Position numbers and translations under genes: made by a program. DNA of 64,000 bases from Dipteris shenzhenensis (Eukaryota; Polypodiophyta; Polypodiopsida; Gleicheniales), in the NCBI GenBank assembly GCA_047967505.1, contig CM106538.1. One strand, written 5' to 3'. Positions 44,001 to 55,149 of this stretch are shown one piece after another. The notes under the pieces were generated by a model, which was not told where the DNA came from, searched no databases, and worked only from the letters and a program-made list of their open reading frames with translations. Each line of letters opens with the position of its first letter. The first letter of the stretch is position 1.

Positions 44001-46161
44001 GACTAGCGTCTCAAGTAGTGAGTAAACATACGTAGGTATGTGTAAAACAAGTCACTACTTCAAACTTTCACGAACATAACACTCAAGGGCAAGGAGAGTA
44101 AAATTTTTTTCCAATTCTAGCCAAACATATCAACCCCAAACATCCACTTTGGGTTACTAACTTAAGAAATTTTCTTAATTTCTTAAATAGAAGCCACATC
44201 ATATACAATCAGGCTAGGTAGTGGACACGGATGCGTAGAGCTTTCAATTTCGATCATTTTACCTTTTTACAGAAAAGCAAACCGAGCTCTCCATAAAGAG
44301 TTATGGCTCGGGAAGAGTTTAGGGTTAAACCCTAAACCTAAAATCCAATCCTATAAAAACCTACTCCACCCCCCTCATTCTTCATCTTTCACTTTTTGCC
44401 TCCATTCTCTTCTTCATTCCGAGCCCCACGCAAGACACTCCTCCCTCTCCATCGACCACCCCCTTACTCCTATCCTCGCAATGTAAGTGACATCGAGCCC
44501 TTCTCGCAGCGATGACCTAGCCTTCCACCCACCATCCATTGTTCCGCAACAATCCCGTTACATCGAGAAAGACTTGGAGAGCGTTCAGGTGACCACTTCT
44601 CCCTGCTTTTCAATTTCTGTCTTTCAGGTTTTTTTGCTCTTTTTTACCCCTCTCCCCCTCCCCCTCCACCACCACCTCCCCCCTCCCCCTCCATCTCCAC
44701 CACCACCTCCCCCCTCCCCCTCCACCACCACCTCCTCCCTCCCCCTCCATTTCCACCTCCCCCTCCCCCTTCATCTCCACCCCCCCCTCTCCCCCTCCCC
44801 CTCCACCTCCACCTCCCCCTCTCCCCCTCCCCCTCCACCACCACCTTCCCCCCTCCCCCTCCCCCTCCACCTCCACCTCCCCCTCTCCCCCTCCCCCTCC
44901 ACCACCACCTCCCCCCCTCCCCCTCCCCCTTCATCTCCACCTCCCCCACTCCCCCTCCCCCTCCACCACCTCCCTTTCACTCTCTCTCTTTCTTTCTCTC
45001 TCTCTCCCTCCCCCTTTCTCTCTCCTTTCTCTCTCCTCTCTCCCCCTTTCCCCCTCTCTCTCTCTCTTCTCTCTCTCCACCTCCCCCCCTCACTCTCTCC
45101 TCTCTCCCCCTTTTCCCACCCCTCTCTCTCTCTCCCACCCCCTCTTTCTCTCACTCTCTCCTCTCTCCCCCTCGTTCTCTCTCCCACCCCCTCTCTCTCT
45201 CACTCTCTCCTCTCTCCCCCTCGTTCTCTCCCCCACCCCCTCTCTCTCTCTCACTCTCTCCTCTCTCCCCCTCATTCTCTCCCCCCTTACGCTCGCCCCT
45301 CCACCCCCCACCCCGCCCCCCCCTCTCCTCTCTCTCCCCCTTACCCCCTCCCCCTTACCCCCCCCTCTCTGTAAACCCCCACCTCCCACGCCGCCGCCCA
45401 CCCCCCGCCCCGCGACGGCGCACGTAGCGCCGCCCGCCCCCTCTCTCTCTTACCCGCCACCCCCCGCCCCGCGGCAACGCACACAGCGCCGCCCGCCCTC
45501 TCTCTCTCTTACACCCCACCACACCACCACCCCTCCCGCGGTGGCGCTCCGCAGAGCCGCCGCCGCCGCGCACCCCTCAACCCCCCCGCCCCTGCCCCGC
45601 GCCATTCCCCGCCCCCCCGCACCACCCCCTGCCCTCCCCCATTGCCCCCCCGCTCACAACCCCCGTCCCCGCGCACCCCCTAACCCCCCCGCCCCCGGCC
45701 TGTGCCATTCCCCGCCCCCCCCGCGCCACCCCCCGCCCTCCCCCACCGCCCCCTCGCTCACAACCCCCGTCCTCGTGCACCCCCTAACCCCCCCGCCGCC
45801 GCCCCACGCCATTCCCCGCCCCCTCGCGCCACCCCCCGCCCTCCCCCGCCGCCCCCCGCTCACAACCCCCGTCCCCGCGCAGCCCCTAACCCCCCCCGCC
45901 CCCGCCCCACACCATTCCCCGCCACCCCCCGCGCCACCCCCCGCCCTCCCCCGTCGCCCCCCGCTCACAACCCCCGCCCCCCGCCACCCCCCGCCCTCCC
46001 TCGTCGCAAAGCCCCCCTCTCCCCTCCACCCCCTGACCCGCGCTCCCTCGCCGCACCCCCTCCCCCACGCCGCCCCTCTCCCCCGAACCCCCTCTCAGCG
46101 CCCCCCCCGGGCGCCGCCGTCGCGAAGTCCACCACCCCCCGAAAAAAAAAAAAAAAAAAAA
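44001..46161 (+). other. Gypsy leader: 1.5 kb pyrimidine-rich, C-rich tract ending in A(20)
   Basis: 44001-44630 is ordinary sequence with a TATAAAA near 44352. About 44640-46140 is almost all C and T (CCCCCTCCACC, CTCTCTCTC, later CCCCGCCC and GCGCCACCCCCCGCC units), with a repeating ~110 bp pattern containing CGCTCACAACCCC in the second half, then a run of about 20 A at 46142-46161. Long open frames here (44487-45374, 45541-46191 and several on the minus strand) are made only of Pro/Ser/Leu or Gly/Arg and are compositional. Confidence 0.7.
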
Positions 46162-46495
46162 ACAAACAAGCCTAACCTAGGGTTACATTAGTCTTAGTTA
46201 GGTTAATATTAACTGTAGGTTATTTAGGTTAAGATACCTAGGTTAGGTTAGTATTCACCTTCGGTTAGTCTTAACTATAGTTAGGCTAGGTTAGTTAGGT
46301 TAGGATAACTAGACTAGGTTAGTTTCACCTAACCTCAGTTAACTTAATTGTAGTTAGTTACACTAACTAAGTTAGACTATGGTTAGTCTCACCCTCACTA
46401 GCTAGGTTAGACTAACTGATTAGTTAGTCTAACTAGATCAACTTGGTTTCAACCCCTCGGTTGGACTTAAAGTCCATTCACACCACCATTAGGAC
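46162..46495. repeat. Degenerate TTAGGTTA-type array at the inner gypsy border
   Basis: About 280 bp of irregular GTTAG/CTAAC words (TTAGGTTAGGTT, CTAACTAGGTTAG) ends near 46440, followed by about 55 bp of unique sequence up to the CCATG target duplication. The words recall plant telomere-type repeats but do not keep a fixed period. Confidence 0.6.
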
Positions 46496-46666
46496 CCATG
46501 CATATTTCCAGAGATGCTCTGCTTGCCTTTGTAGCATGTAGCTGAGGCCTACCTAGTAGACCTGATGGATGACACTCAGTTGGCTGTAATCCACTGGAAA
46601 AGAGTCACTGCGATCACCAAAGATATCCAGTTTATTGTCTGTCTTAGGATGCCCAAGGGCACTTAG
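46496..46666 (+). pseudogene. CENH3-like pseudogene copy 2, last core helices (segment 3 of 3)
   Basis: After the gypsy element the core resumes at 'ISRDALLA', then a 1 bp insertion near 46530 shifts frame, followed by 'HVAEAYLVDLMDDTQLAVIH' and 'KRVTAITKDIQ' to a TAG at 46664-46666. Copy 1 has TAG where this copy has TGG (IHWKRV; canonical H3 has IHAKRV), so that stop too is private to copy 1. The AATAAA signal at 46755-46760 is conserved. The rest of the unit, to 47163, is AT-rich and non-coding. Confidence 0.7.
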
Positions 46667-47056
46667 GTTTTTTGTATATATGCCTTGGGAGGATAGTTAG
46701 AGTTCATGTACTTTGCCTTTGGGCATCTGTTTTGCATAATTCTCTTTTCAATATAATAAAGTGTCTTTTTTTGCATTGTCTTTGTATGTGCAATCTCAAA
46801 TTTATTTTCATTGTATTTTCAATCTACAATTTACTTACATGCAATCTCAAGTAACTTACATGCAAAAGGAAATAATATTCCATAACAAACAAGAAAATAA
46901 TTTGAAAATTTTATTCTTTATTGACATATAGTGGTATTACAAAGAGCATCCACTTTAGGGCACAAGTTACTCTATCCTACACTTCTTATTACTTGGTTCA
47001 GATCCCTTTTTTGCTTGCTGAAGAAGAGAGGGTTGCACAATTTTATTCTCTATAGG

Positions 47057-47847
47057 CTAGGGATCTGTAACACGAGCTAGCCCTACAATAGCTATGATGC
47101 TATGGAGAGGGTCGGATCGTGTGTCTGAGAACAAAAATAAAGATACACTACACCTAACCAAAACAACCCAATCTGCAGTAGGACGGATGGCCCTCATCTT
47201 CACCATCCGACTAAGGCCCCTGAACTTCATACTATTCAACTTTTCATCTGGCAATAATTTATGCTCCTTAGGTTCTATGTCTAGGTATATGTCATCTCCT
47301 CCACCATTTGTTGATGGACCTACTCCACCACTTGTGGATGTAGAAGGACCCTCGGGCTTCGCACCAACATCCTCATCAAACTTGCTAGTTGCAAGGAGAA
47401 TGGTAAGGGCTGCATCTCTCTCAATCCAATGAATCGAGGAAGATGAATCATCTCCGATGGGAATAGCATACTCACAAAGAAAGATACAGACATTATCCAT
47501 GGCCCTACCTAGTGTCTTCTTGAAGTTAGAACTCTAGTCCAAAGAGCTCAAAATATCCAATGAAACACACTGGTGAGGGGAGTCAACAATCATGATAGAT
47601 TGCCCATGGATAAGTCTATCAAAAAACTGTGAGAGAAAAACTGAAGAGAGGGATTATCAGTGGGAAGGAGAGCTCTCAAGTGAGACTCAAGATGGAATGC
47701 CTTGCAGAAGACAAGATAAATATGATGTGCATGGGAATCAATGGATGAAATCCACTGGTCAAATGCCTCTCTATAGGATTCAGCCATGAGTGCAGAAGGA
47801 TGCTCGGAAAGATCAAAGAGGAACCTCTGGAATGCAAGGTTATTCAA
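47057..47847 (-). pseudogene. Unknown minus-strand protein relic
   Basis: Two open stretches read leftward, 47847-47590 (85 codons: 'FQRFLFDLSEHPSALMAESY', 'AFHLESHLRALLP') and 47500-47057 (147 codons: 'DERDAALTILLATSKFDE'-like acidic region, then a Ser/Thr/Gly-rich linker 'STSTSGGVGPSTNGGG' and 'LLPDEKLNSMKFRGLSRMV'). Readable sequence between them in the second frame, with one stop, suggests a single former ORF of about 260 residues with one frameshift. I recognise no family. Its 3' end overlaps the right edge of duplicated unit copy 2. Confidence 0.4.
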
Positions 47848-47928
47848 GAGTGGGAAACTGAAAATATGAAAATGACCTAAAAAATGCTTTTAATTAAAAT
47901 ATTTTTATGTTTATTGTTTTTACTTTGA

Positions 47929-47931
<3 letters not shown>

Positions 47932-48020
<89 letters not shown>
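47932..48020. repeat. (CT)n(AT)n microsatellite
   Basis: About 34 CT repeats run directly into 10 AT repeats, uninterrupted. The length makes it a likely polymorphic marker. Confidence 0.97.
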
Positions 48021-48408
48021 CTTGTGGCTTCCTTGTTCACCCTCTTCTCTTGTATGCTTGCAAATGAATGTGTATGCTTGGAGATGAGGTGTAAGCTACT
48101 TGGAGATGAGTTCCTCTTGGGGATGGGTATACAAGTTGAAAGGAATGCAAGTGCAGCGGCATGAGGAAATGTAGGTTTAAAAACCAGATAGCACATCTAA
48201 AAACATGTCTATTGGTGCATCTATACTATATATTAGAGACGCCTATAGATGTGTTTCACAATATAGACATGTTACACAATTTTGAGGTAAAAATTGCAAG
48301 CACTAACATTTTGAACTTTCATTTTGAGTTGTTAGTATTTGTAGGATGTCTTCATCTTCAACAAGCACCTCCAGTGAGGATGAATCCCTCCATATTCACC
48401 TTTGATAA

Positions 48409-51400
48409 ATGTCGTTGGAGCAAAAAATCAAATGTATGTGTGATCGATGTCAAGGGAACATGTATCGTGCATGTAGAATTACACTCAGTCACATCTCAAA
48501 GTACAGAGAATGGGATGCAACCATATCCATGGTAAGTCTTAAAGCATTGAGGTTGATTGAGATACTTATGGGTGTTCAAGTGTTTGATATATGATCCTTT
48601 TCTAATTTGATACAAGACGCAGTGCCACACCCGCATATGTTGCCCTATGCTAATCATGAGGAGGTGAAGTAGCGGCAATATGAGGTGGGATCTTCAAGAG
48701 GAACCGTTATGGATCCATGGAGTGATGATGGCAGTAGCCCTCCACCATTACCTCATGAGGTCATGAAGGAGGAGGTGTTAGATGATATGGTGCGAGATTC
48801 AGTCCTCAGGTAGTGATGATAGCATGGAGCAAGACGATCTTTTCATAGCAGCATTGACACTGGTATTTGAGGGATGCACATTCTCTATTCTATGTGCCTC
48901 AGAATGTGTTTTACGTGCCTCCCTTGAGTTACTAAACCTGCAGACCATTTATGGATGGAGCAATGCAAGTTTGAATTCATTACTCATGTAAGTTTTTTGT
49001 TTCGTACACATGGTGAATTATGCTAATGGATCAAAGACTAGAATACTTTTTCTCATTTATAGTCTTCACATGCAGGCTATTGTCTAAAACGCTTCCAAGG
49101 GAGAAAAAATTAATGACCTCAAGAGATATGGCGAGGTAGCATGTGACATCTCTTGGAGGGTTGGATTGCAAGCACATCCATGTATGCGTCAATGATTGCA
49201 TTCTGTTTCATGGATCACATAAGGAGGCTCGAGAGTGTCCTACTTGTGGCGAGGCAAGATATAGAGTAGATCTCAAAATTTTGGATGTTCCTCAAAAGGT
49301 TATGCGACATTTTTCTATAATCGCTCGCATCCAACATATCTTCAAGTGCAAATCCATTGCAGAGGTCATGTCATGGCATTCCTCCCATCGATCAAACTGA
49401 TGGCAAGTGGAGATCTCCTGCAAACACTCCTACGTGGAAGCATATTTAAGACACGTGGCCAAGATTCAAGGAAGAACCTAGGAACTTGAGACTTGGATTG
49501 GGTGTGGATGGTGTGAACCCATTTGGCCTCAAAAGAACCTCTTACAGTGTATGGCCAATGGTATTGGTGATTACAATCTTCCACCCTCTATGGCAGCAAT
49601 TAAGAAAGGACATGTTATGTTATCCCTTCTAATTCTAGGGAAACATAAAGTCAAAAACGTGGATGTTTATCTGGAGCCTTTGATTGATGAGCTGAAGATA
49701 ATTTGGAGAGGTATCGAGGTGCATGACATGTGAGCAGGCCTCCCTCGTCACATAAGATTTCACATGAAAGGAAGTGTTGATGTGGATGATGCATGACTTC
49801 TCAGGCTATGGTGAGTGTTCAGGTAAGCATTGAACTTTTAATTATGAGTAGGCAATCAATGTGGCATTGGGAACCCAGCTTGATTACGCAGCAATTGCAT
49901 CTATTGTTTAGGTCTCACTCCATCGGGTTACCATGCATGTCCTGTTTGTAGTCCTTCACTACCTAGTTGCTTCATGGCCAGAGGACTTAAATAAGGTCAT
50001 CTATGAGAATCACCATCGATTTCTCCCACCTAATCATCCTAGATATGCCCCCCACAATTAGAGATTGGAAGCAAATTTGGGACCTTTCCATGACTTCTCC
50101 TCCACATGGCATGAGCCGATAAGGGTTCGTAACTATTGTGTGCTATATATTGAATAGAAATAAAGATTTCATGCTAACACCATCTTTTGTTTAGATCCTC
50201 CATCTTTTATCGGCTACCATATTGGTCCTAAGATCAATCACGTACATGATCCAAATTGGCATATCTTCAGGAATGTGGCATCTACCATTTGGGAAATTTT
50301 GAATGGGACACAAGATTGCTTGAGCATAAGGGAGGATCTATGCACCACACGGAGGATGCATGAAGCTTGGCCACAACAATCCTAGCCCTTGATGAAATCT
50401 CTATCCAAGGGATACATTCAAATTTGACGCAGAGCACTCCCAACCATTAGATGAAGGGGTAGATCTAAGGGACATGATCAAAAGATATAGAGATCAATTT
50501 CCACCCTTAATTAATAAAAAGATCTAATGGAGGAGATGAGAGGAGAAACGTGCTTCAATCAAGGCCATAGATAAAGATCTACATCCAAGGGAGGAGATGA
50601 TGGTGGCGATAGGCACTAGAATATGGCCCCTTGATCTAAGAGGGAGATCTAGGGAGGAGATAAGGCAAGGAGGCACTAGAATCCAGTCCCTTCATCTAAG
50701 ATGAAGATCTAGGGAGGACAAAAGACAAGGAAGCACTTGAATCTTGGCCCTTCATCCAAGATGGAGATCTAGGGAGGAGAAAAGGCAAGGAGGTGCTTGA
50801 ATCTGGGCCCTAGATCTAAGATGGAGATCTAGGGATGTGGTACTCCACGAATGTGTGCGGCCAAAAGGAGCATTAATGATGGCATTAATGAGCTTTGACT
50901 TGATCTAGGCCCTCTATTAGGCACCTCATTGTGAGTGCTCCATCATGATCCTAATCAAGGGCCCAACTTGAAAGGCCTCTCCATCCTAGCCCTCCATTAT
51001 GCGCCTAGATCTTAGCCATCCATCTTGATTCGCTCATCAATGGCTCTAATTCAAACCCTCCTCCACACATCTTAGCCTTTGATCTTAATTTAGATCAAGG
51101 GCGCACATTGGTAGTCACCTAAGCCCTCTTAATGAGGCCTATCCCAAGCCAAAATTTAATCAATGCTAAGAGGCCCTTAGCCCATGGGTTACCATAGTGG
51201 GTTCATTTCTAATTAGCTTAATCCCGCTCTTAATCATTTCCTAACGAGGCTCTTTGGAGACCCCATTTCTCCCCTAATGATAGAATGTTATGCATAAGTT
51301 AGGAGCTTTCAACAATATAGATTGCTTATTCAATTGATTTTTTCTTGGTGTAGTGTCCTCACACCATATAGCATTGAACATAGTGCAAGCATTTCTGCAC

Positions 51401-52100
51401 ACAATGGATTGATGATAACAGAAACACACAAGATTGTGACATCATTGCTAGCTTTGAGCGAGCCAATCGAGCCATGGATGATTATGGTGGCATAATGTAA
51501 GATATTATTAATATTGAATTTCGGCGCTTCTTTGTGTATGTTTTGGATGTCAAGTGGTTTAAGGAAATGGTGGAAAGAGTCCCTAACGCAACAACCAAAT
51601 GCCATGCAAGTGCCTTTGTAACTATTGACTCCCCAAAGTTTTGGCAAAGAAAGAAGGACACACTGGTACTACCACAACAATGTGAATAGGTACTATACAC
51701 ATATATAAAAATACTCACTTATTTATACTTGAGTGACCTTCAACGCAAGGAAAATAACATGTTTGTATTTGTATTTGAATAGGTTTTCTATCAACCAATG
51801 GTGGATAATAATAGGTGGTGGCACGTCATACCTAAGTATGCCACATTCCAAAGTGATGTATAGTACATTTACTAATATGGAGCGTATGGAGGGATGGAGG
51901 TGATGATGATCATGATATAAGAGACGAGGATGATCATGAGAGAGGAGATATAGATATTCAAGCCATTACCCATGAGGACGAGCCTACCATTGGTGATGCT
52001 AATTTCGATGAGCACAATAGCACAAGTAGTAGTGGGCTGGATATATTTGTAGATCTCCACATGTTTTGTGATTGGCTACACCCAAGAAAACGTTGACGAG
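48409..52100 (+). pseudogene. En/Spm (CACTA) TNP2-type transposase relic
   Basis: The N-terminal Cys block 'CMCDRCQGNM' (48430) fits the transposase-associated domain. Then 'YGWSNASLNSLLM' (48950) and, at 49143-49397, 'VCVNDCILFHGSHKEARECPTCGEARY' type sequence (quoted in part: CVNDCILF, CPTCGEARY), 'HFSIIARIQHIFKCKS' and 'MSWHSSHR' are strong TNP2 marks. 49400-49560 holds 'EEPRNLRLGLGVDGVNPFG' in another frame and 49600-49730 'NVDVYLEPLIDELKIIW'. A C-terminal part (51480-51840) reads 'VKWFKEMVERV' and 'KFWQRKKDTLVLPQQC'. Stops and frameshifts are numerous. I could not find CACTA terminal repeats, so the element borders are not set. Confidence 0.85.
50590..50840. repeat. Tandem array, about 60 bp unit, four copies
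   Basis: The units contain GATCTAGGGAGGAGA, AAGGCAAGGAGG and CACTTGAATC followed by GGCCCTTCATCTAAG. They lie inside the decayed CACTA region, between its recognisable parts. The following 50860-51300 has related 'CTTAGCC..CCATC' wording but no regular period. Confidence 0.75.
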
Positions 52101-52109
52101 TAGCAAGAA

Positions 52110-52726
52110 AGCACAAAAATTTGAAAAAAAATACACACAAAATATAGTATGGCAAGATTATGTCTCTTTAAATAGATTTTTAAGTAGCACAATGTCCTTA
52201 GAAACGGTCAAAACTATCTTTGCAATTTGATTTTTATCATGGATCATGTAACTACCAGCTTGAAACCCAAGTTAAATCCTACCATTTTATAAAATCTTTT
52301 AAAGGAAAAAAGAGAGAGTAAAAAGAGACATGACACAAGGTCCATTAGGACCCAATCCTCCCTGTAAATTTTAGGGGTGGTCCTTTATTATTCACCTGGT
52401 GATGTCTAAATACCATTTATGCCTTTTGAAAATTGAAGCACAACAAATACATAAATAAGGCAATGCTCACAAGAGCTCATATTTTATCCTTGTGTTGTTC
52501 ATATAAGATGTAATATAGAGTACAACCATATGAATAAAGGTGTTATCATCCTTCGACAACTTTGCTTTTTTTACTTCCTCCCATTGAGAACATGCATCAA
52601 AAGAGAGAAATCTTATAAGAATGTAGATTGAAAACAAGTAATCTCATATGAATAAGCAATTAAAAATATTTGTATGGCAATATATAATATAATTATTATA
52701 ACCACACAGTGTGGCGAGGTAGTGCA
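52110..52726. other. Spacer with no supported gene
   Basis: AT-rich sequence between the CACTA relic and a copia LTR; a CCACACAGTGTGG palindrome at about 52702 is the only structure seen. Confidence 0.5.
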
Positions 52727-53040
52727 TGACAAAATATGAAGAGGGGAGAGGAGAAGAGTGGAGATGAGGAGAGAGCTGAGCACACCACAAATGACTAACT
52801 ATACACTAGATTTAGTTGAAAATATAGAATATATACAAACCCTTTTAGGGTTAGTGTAAGGGCATCTAACCCTTTCCTTTATGGCACTCTATATGTGTTA
52901 GTACTATACACATATGATCACATGATGTTGAGCATGGTTTCTCAACATCTTCCCGCAACATCAACATCATGAAGTAGGCCTTCCCTCAAGATAATAATTA
53001 TGGGGAATCAAAGAAGGATTGAGCATTACATTCCATCACA
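52727..53040 (-). repeat. 3' LTR of truncated copia element B
   Basis: 314 bp, TGACAAAATATG...TTCCATCACA on the plus strand, the reverse complement of the LTR family at 14065-14414. It carries the same C/T-rich 'GAGAGGGCA' type end and ATCATGTGAT blocks. It is shorter by several small deletions. Confidence 0.75.
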
Positions 53041-54420
53041 CCACTTTAATGGGAATGTCCTTCCTCTGAGTCAAACCAAGAGCCTATTTGTGCTTCTTGA
53101 AAAGCTCTTTGCCAAGTGGTTTGGCAAATATGTCTACAACATTCTCTTTGCTATCACAATGCTATAGTGTGATTTCACCAGGTAACAATCTTTCTCTGAT
53201 GAAGTGCTCTCTCTAACATCAATGTGCTTTGTCTTGGAGTGGTATACTGGATTCTTGCCAATGCTTGAGTCAATTGATTATCACAGTATATTGTTGTTGG
53301 CTTTGATTCATCAAAGTAATATCTTTCTTTGTTTGAAAACAATGATATTGCACCTTGACCAAGGAAAAGTGTATATCCCTGTGTCAATCTCCTAGTCTCA
53401 TGATCTCCGTCCCTAGTCACTGTCATAGTATCCATGCAACCTTGGAGTGGCTACATTCCAATGACACTAAACTATGCTAGTAAACTTACTATCTGGCCAT
53501 ATGATAGTCAGCTATATAAGAGATCTGATGAGTTGTCGATAGTACCTGTCATTGACTATAGGCTTTTTTGAATCTTTTGTAAGTTTCAAAATCTGTTCCA
53601 TGGGAGTGGCTGGAATATTGCAATCTACCATATGAAACTTTTTCAGGAGAATGTCAACATATTTCACTTGACTCATGAAGGTGCTATCTGAATCTCTCTA
53701 GAACTGAATTCCAAGACAATCGTGCATAAGTCCAAGATCTTTCATGTCAAACTCTGCAGGTAAGTCTTGTTTCAAACTTTTGATGAACTATCCTTGCTTT
53801 CAGTCACAGTCAAATCATTTACGTACAAAAGTGCAATAGTAATGTCTTCCCCTTGAACTTTGTAGTAGAGAGTATGATTTGCATTGGATTTAATGTACCC
53901 CAAATTAGCAAGACACTTGTCGATTCTATTGTACCAACTTCTAGGTGCTTGCCTTTGGCCATTGAGACTTTTCTTGAGATGGCAAACCTAGTTCAACATA
54001 ACCTGTTGGTTGTTGTATGTAGACTTCCTTGTCTAGCCGTCTAGCCTCTAGGTAACCATTGAGAAAAGCATTCTTGATATTTGGCTGGTAGACATTCAAT
54101 CTGCTAATTGTTGCTAGTGATATCAAGAACCGTATAGAGTCCATCTTTGCTACTAGAACATAATTCTCATCATAGTCTTGACCATACTACTGTGCAAACC
54201 CTTTTGCATACTCTAGCTTTATATCTTTCAATGCTTCTAGATCTAGATTGTACTTCACTTTGTATACCCATTAGTTTGCTATGGCCTTCTTTCTTGGTGG
54301 AAGGTCGCATAATTCCCAAAGTATTATTCTTGTACAAAGCTTCCATTTATTCATTCATAGTAGTTTGCCATTCTGGCTTGTCAATTGGGGCCATCTTAAA
54401 CCCATGATGCAATGCACTCC
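53041..54420 (-). pseudogene. Ty1/copia RT and RNase H tail (element B)
   Basis: Reading leftward: RT fragments 'RLNVYQPNIKNAFLNGYL' and 'DKEVYIQQPTGYV' (54144-53941), the region before it in broken frames to about 54420, then RNase H with 'YTLFLGQGAISLFSN' and 'TIYCDNQLTQALA' (53435-53175). Many stops and frameshifts occur and gag, protease and integrase are absent. Protein blocks and LTR match element A at 13.6-14.4 kb, so the two are old members of one family in opposite orientation. Confidence 0.85.
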
Positions 54421-54479
54421 TAGGTGAGATTTTGAATTTTGTGAGGACCCATGCTTTCACTGAACATTTTTCCAATGTC

Positions 54480-54965
54480 ATGATGCCACACTAGCATAAT
54501 AATGAGACGCAATCTATTTATTCTAAACACTACAGAGGTTGACACATGGCACCTTTGCACTACATCATGCATCTTTGCATTGCTTTGTGTAGCACAATCT
54601 CTAGCCTGACCACCTATCATCGTGCAACCTTTTACCGCACCTTTTCCACCTTTCACTAGGCAATGCGCCCATGTAGATCATGAAAATTCAAGGTTGGCAC
54701 CATGCACTAGTTCTTGGCATAATAATGAGATGCAATTTATCATTCTGAACACCCCCACAACGTAGACTCTAACCTGACCACATGTTCATCATGCAGCCTT
54801 TTGTTGCATCTTTGCCACCTATCACTAGGCAATGCACCCATATAGATCATAGGTTGTCTTGGAGAGACCACCGCACTGGTTTTTGGCATAATAATGAGAT
54901 GCAATCTATCATTTTGAACATCATCATAGCACAAGTCTCTAGCCCAAAATTCAAGTTTGGCTTAG
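54480..54965. repeat. Tandem array, about 170-220 bp unit, three partial copies
   Basis: The block 'GGCATAATAATGAGATGCAATC' (in part) starts copies at about 54493, 54716 and 54887. Between them are shared 'CATGCAGCC', 'TTTGCCACC', 'CACTAGGCAATGC' and 'CCCATRTAGATCAT' words. Copies are diverged; no coding is seen. Confidence 0.7.
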
Positions 54966-55149
54966 AGCAACCACCATGCTAGTTCTTGGAGTTATGGCTC
55001 CGTTGCCTATTTTTACGTATTTCAAGAGGATATCTATGACGACCACCATGCTAGCAAACAAAACGATATCTATGGCATCTATCGTGTTGGTTCTTGGATT
55101 TATATATTTATGTACCAAGGAAATTGTATTTCCTTGTGCAACCAAGGAA

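Larger units (their letters stand above)
32559..46495 (-). mobile_element. ~13.9 kb Ty3/gypsy retrotransposon with an inverted 5' LTR-leader block
   Basis: It is flanked by CCATG (32554-32558 and 46496-46500). gag-pol and the left LTR read on the minus strand, so the left LTR is the 3' LTR. The other LTR (43097-43980), its primer-site region and a ~2.5 kb leader read on the plus strand, and the right end of the insertion is leader rather than LTR. Flipping 43097-46495 would restore a normal element ending in ...TGTAACA next to CCATG. Two extra ORFs lie between pol and the 3' LTR. RT and integrase style and the long non-coding leader fit the Tat/Athila branch; I see no chromodomain. It sits in loop 1 of the CENH3-like pseudogene. 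Confidence 0.8.
18896..47163 (+). repeat. 3.1 kb duplicated unit, copy 2, expanded to 28 kb by insertions
   Basis: The segments 18896-20408, 20663-21353, 32233-32558 and 46496-47163 are collinear with 2294-5393. Subtracting the MITE, the nested copia pair and the gypsy element, each with one target-duplication copy, leaves about 3.19 kb against 3.10 kb. Copy 1 therefore gives the pre-insertion sequence at each of the three sites. Confidence 0.85.

Noticed and set aside
44487-46191. Long Pro/Ser/Leu-rich ORFs on the plus strand and Gly/Arg-rich ORFs on the minus strand
   Set aside because: They arise from a C/T-only tract that lacks stop codons in several frames; composition alone explains them.
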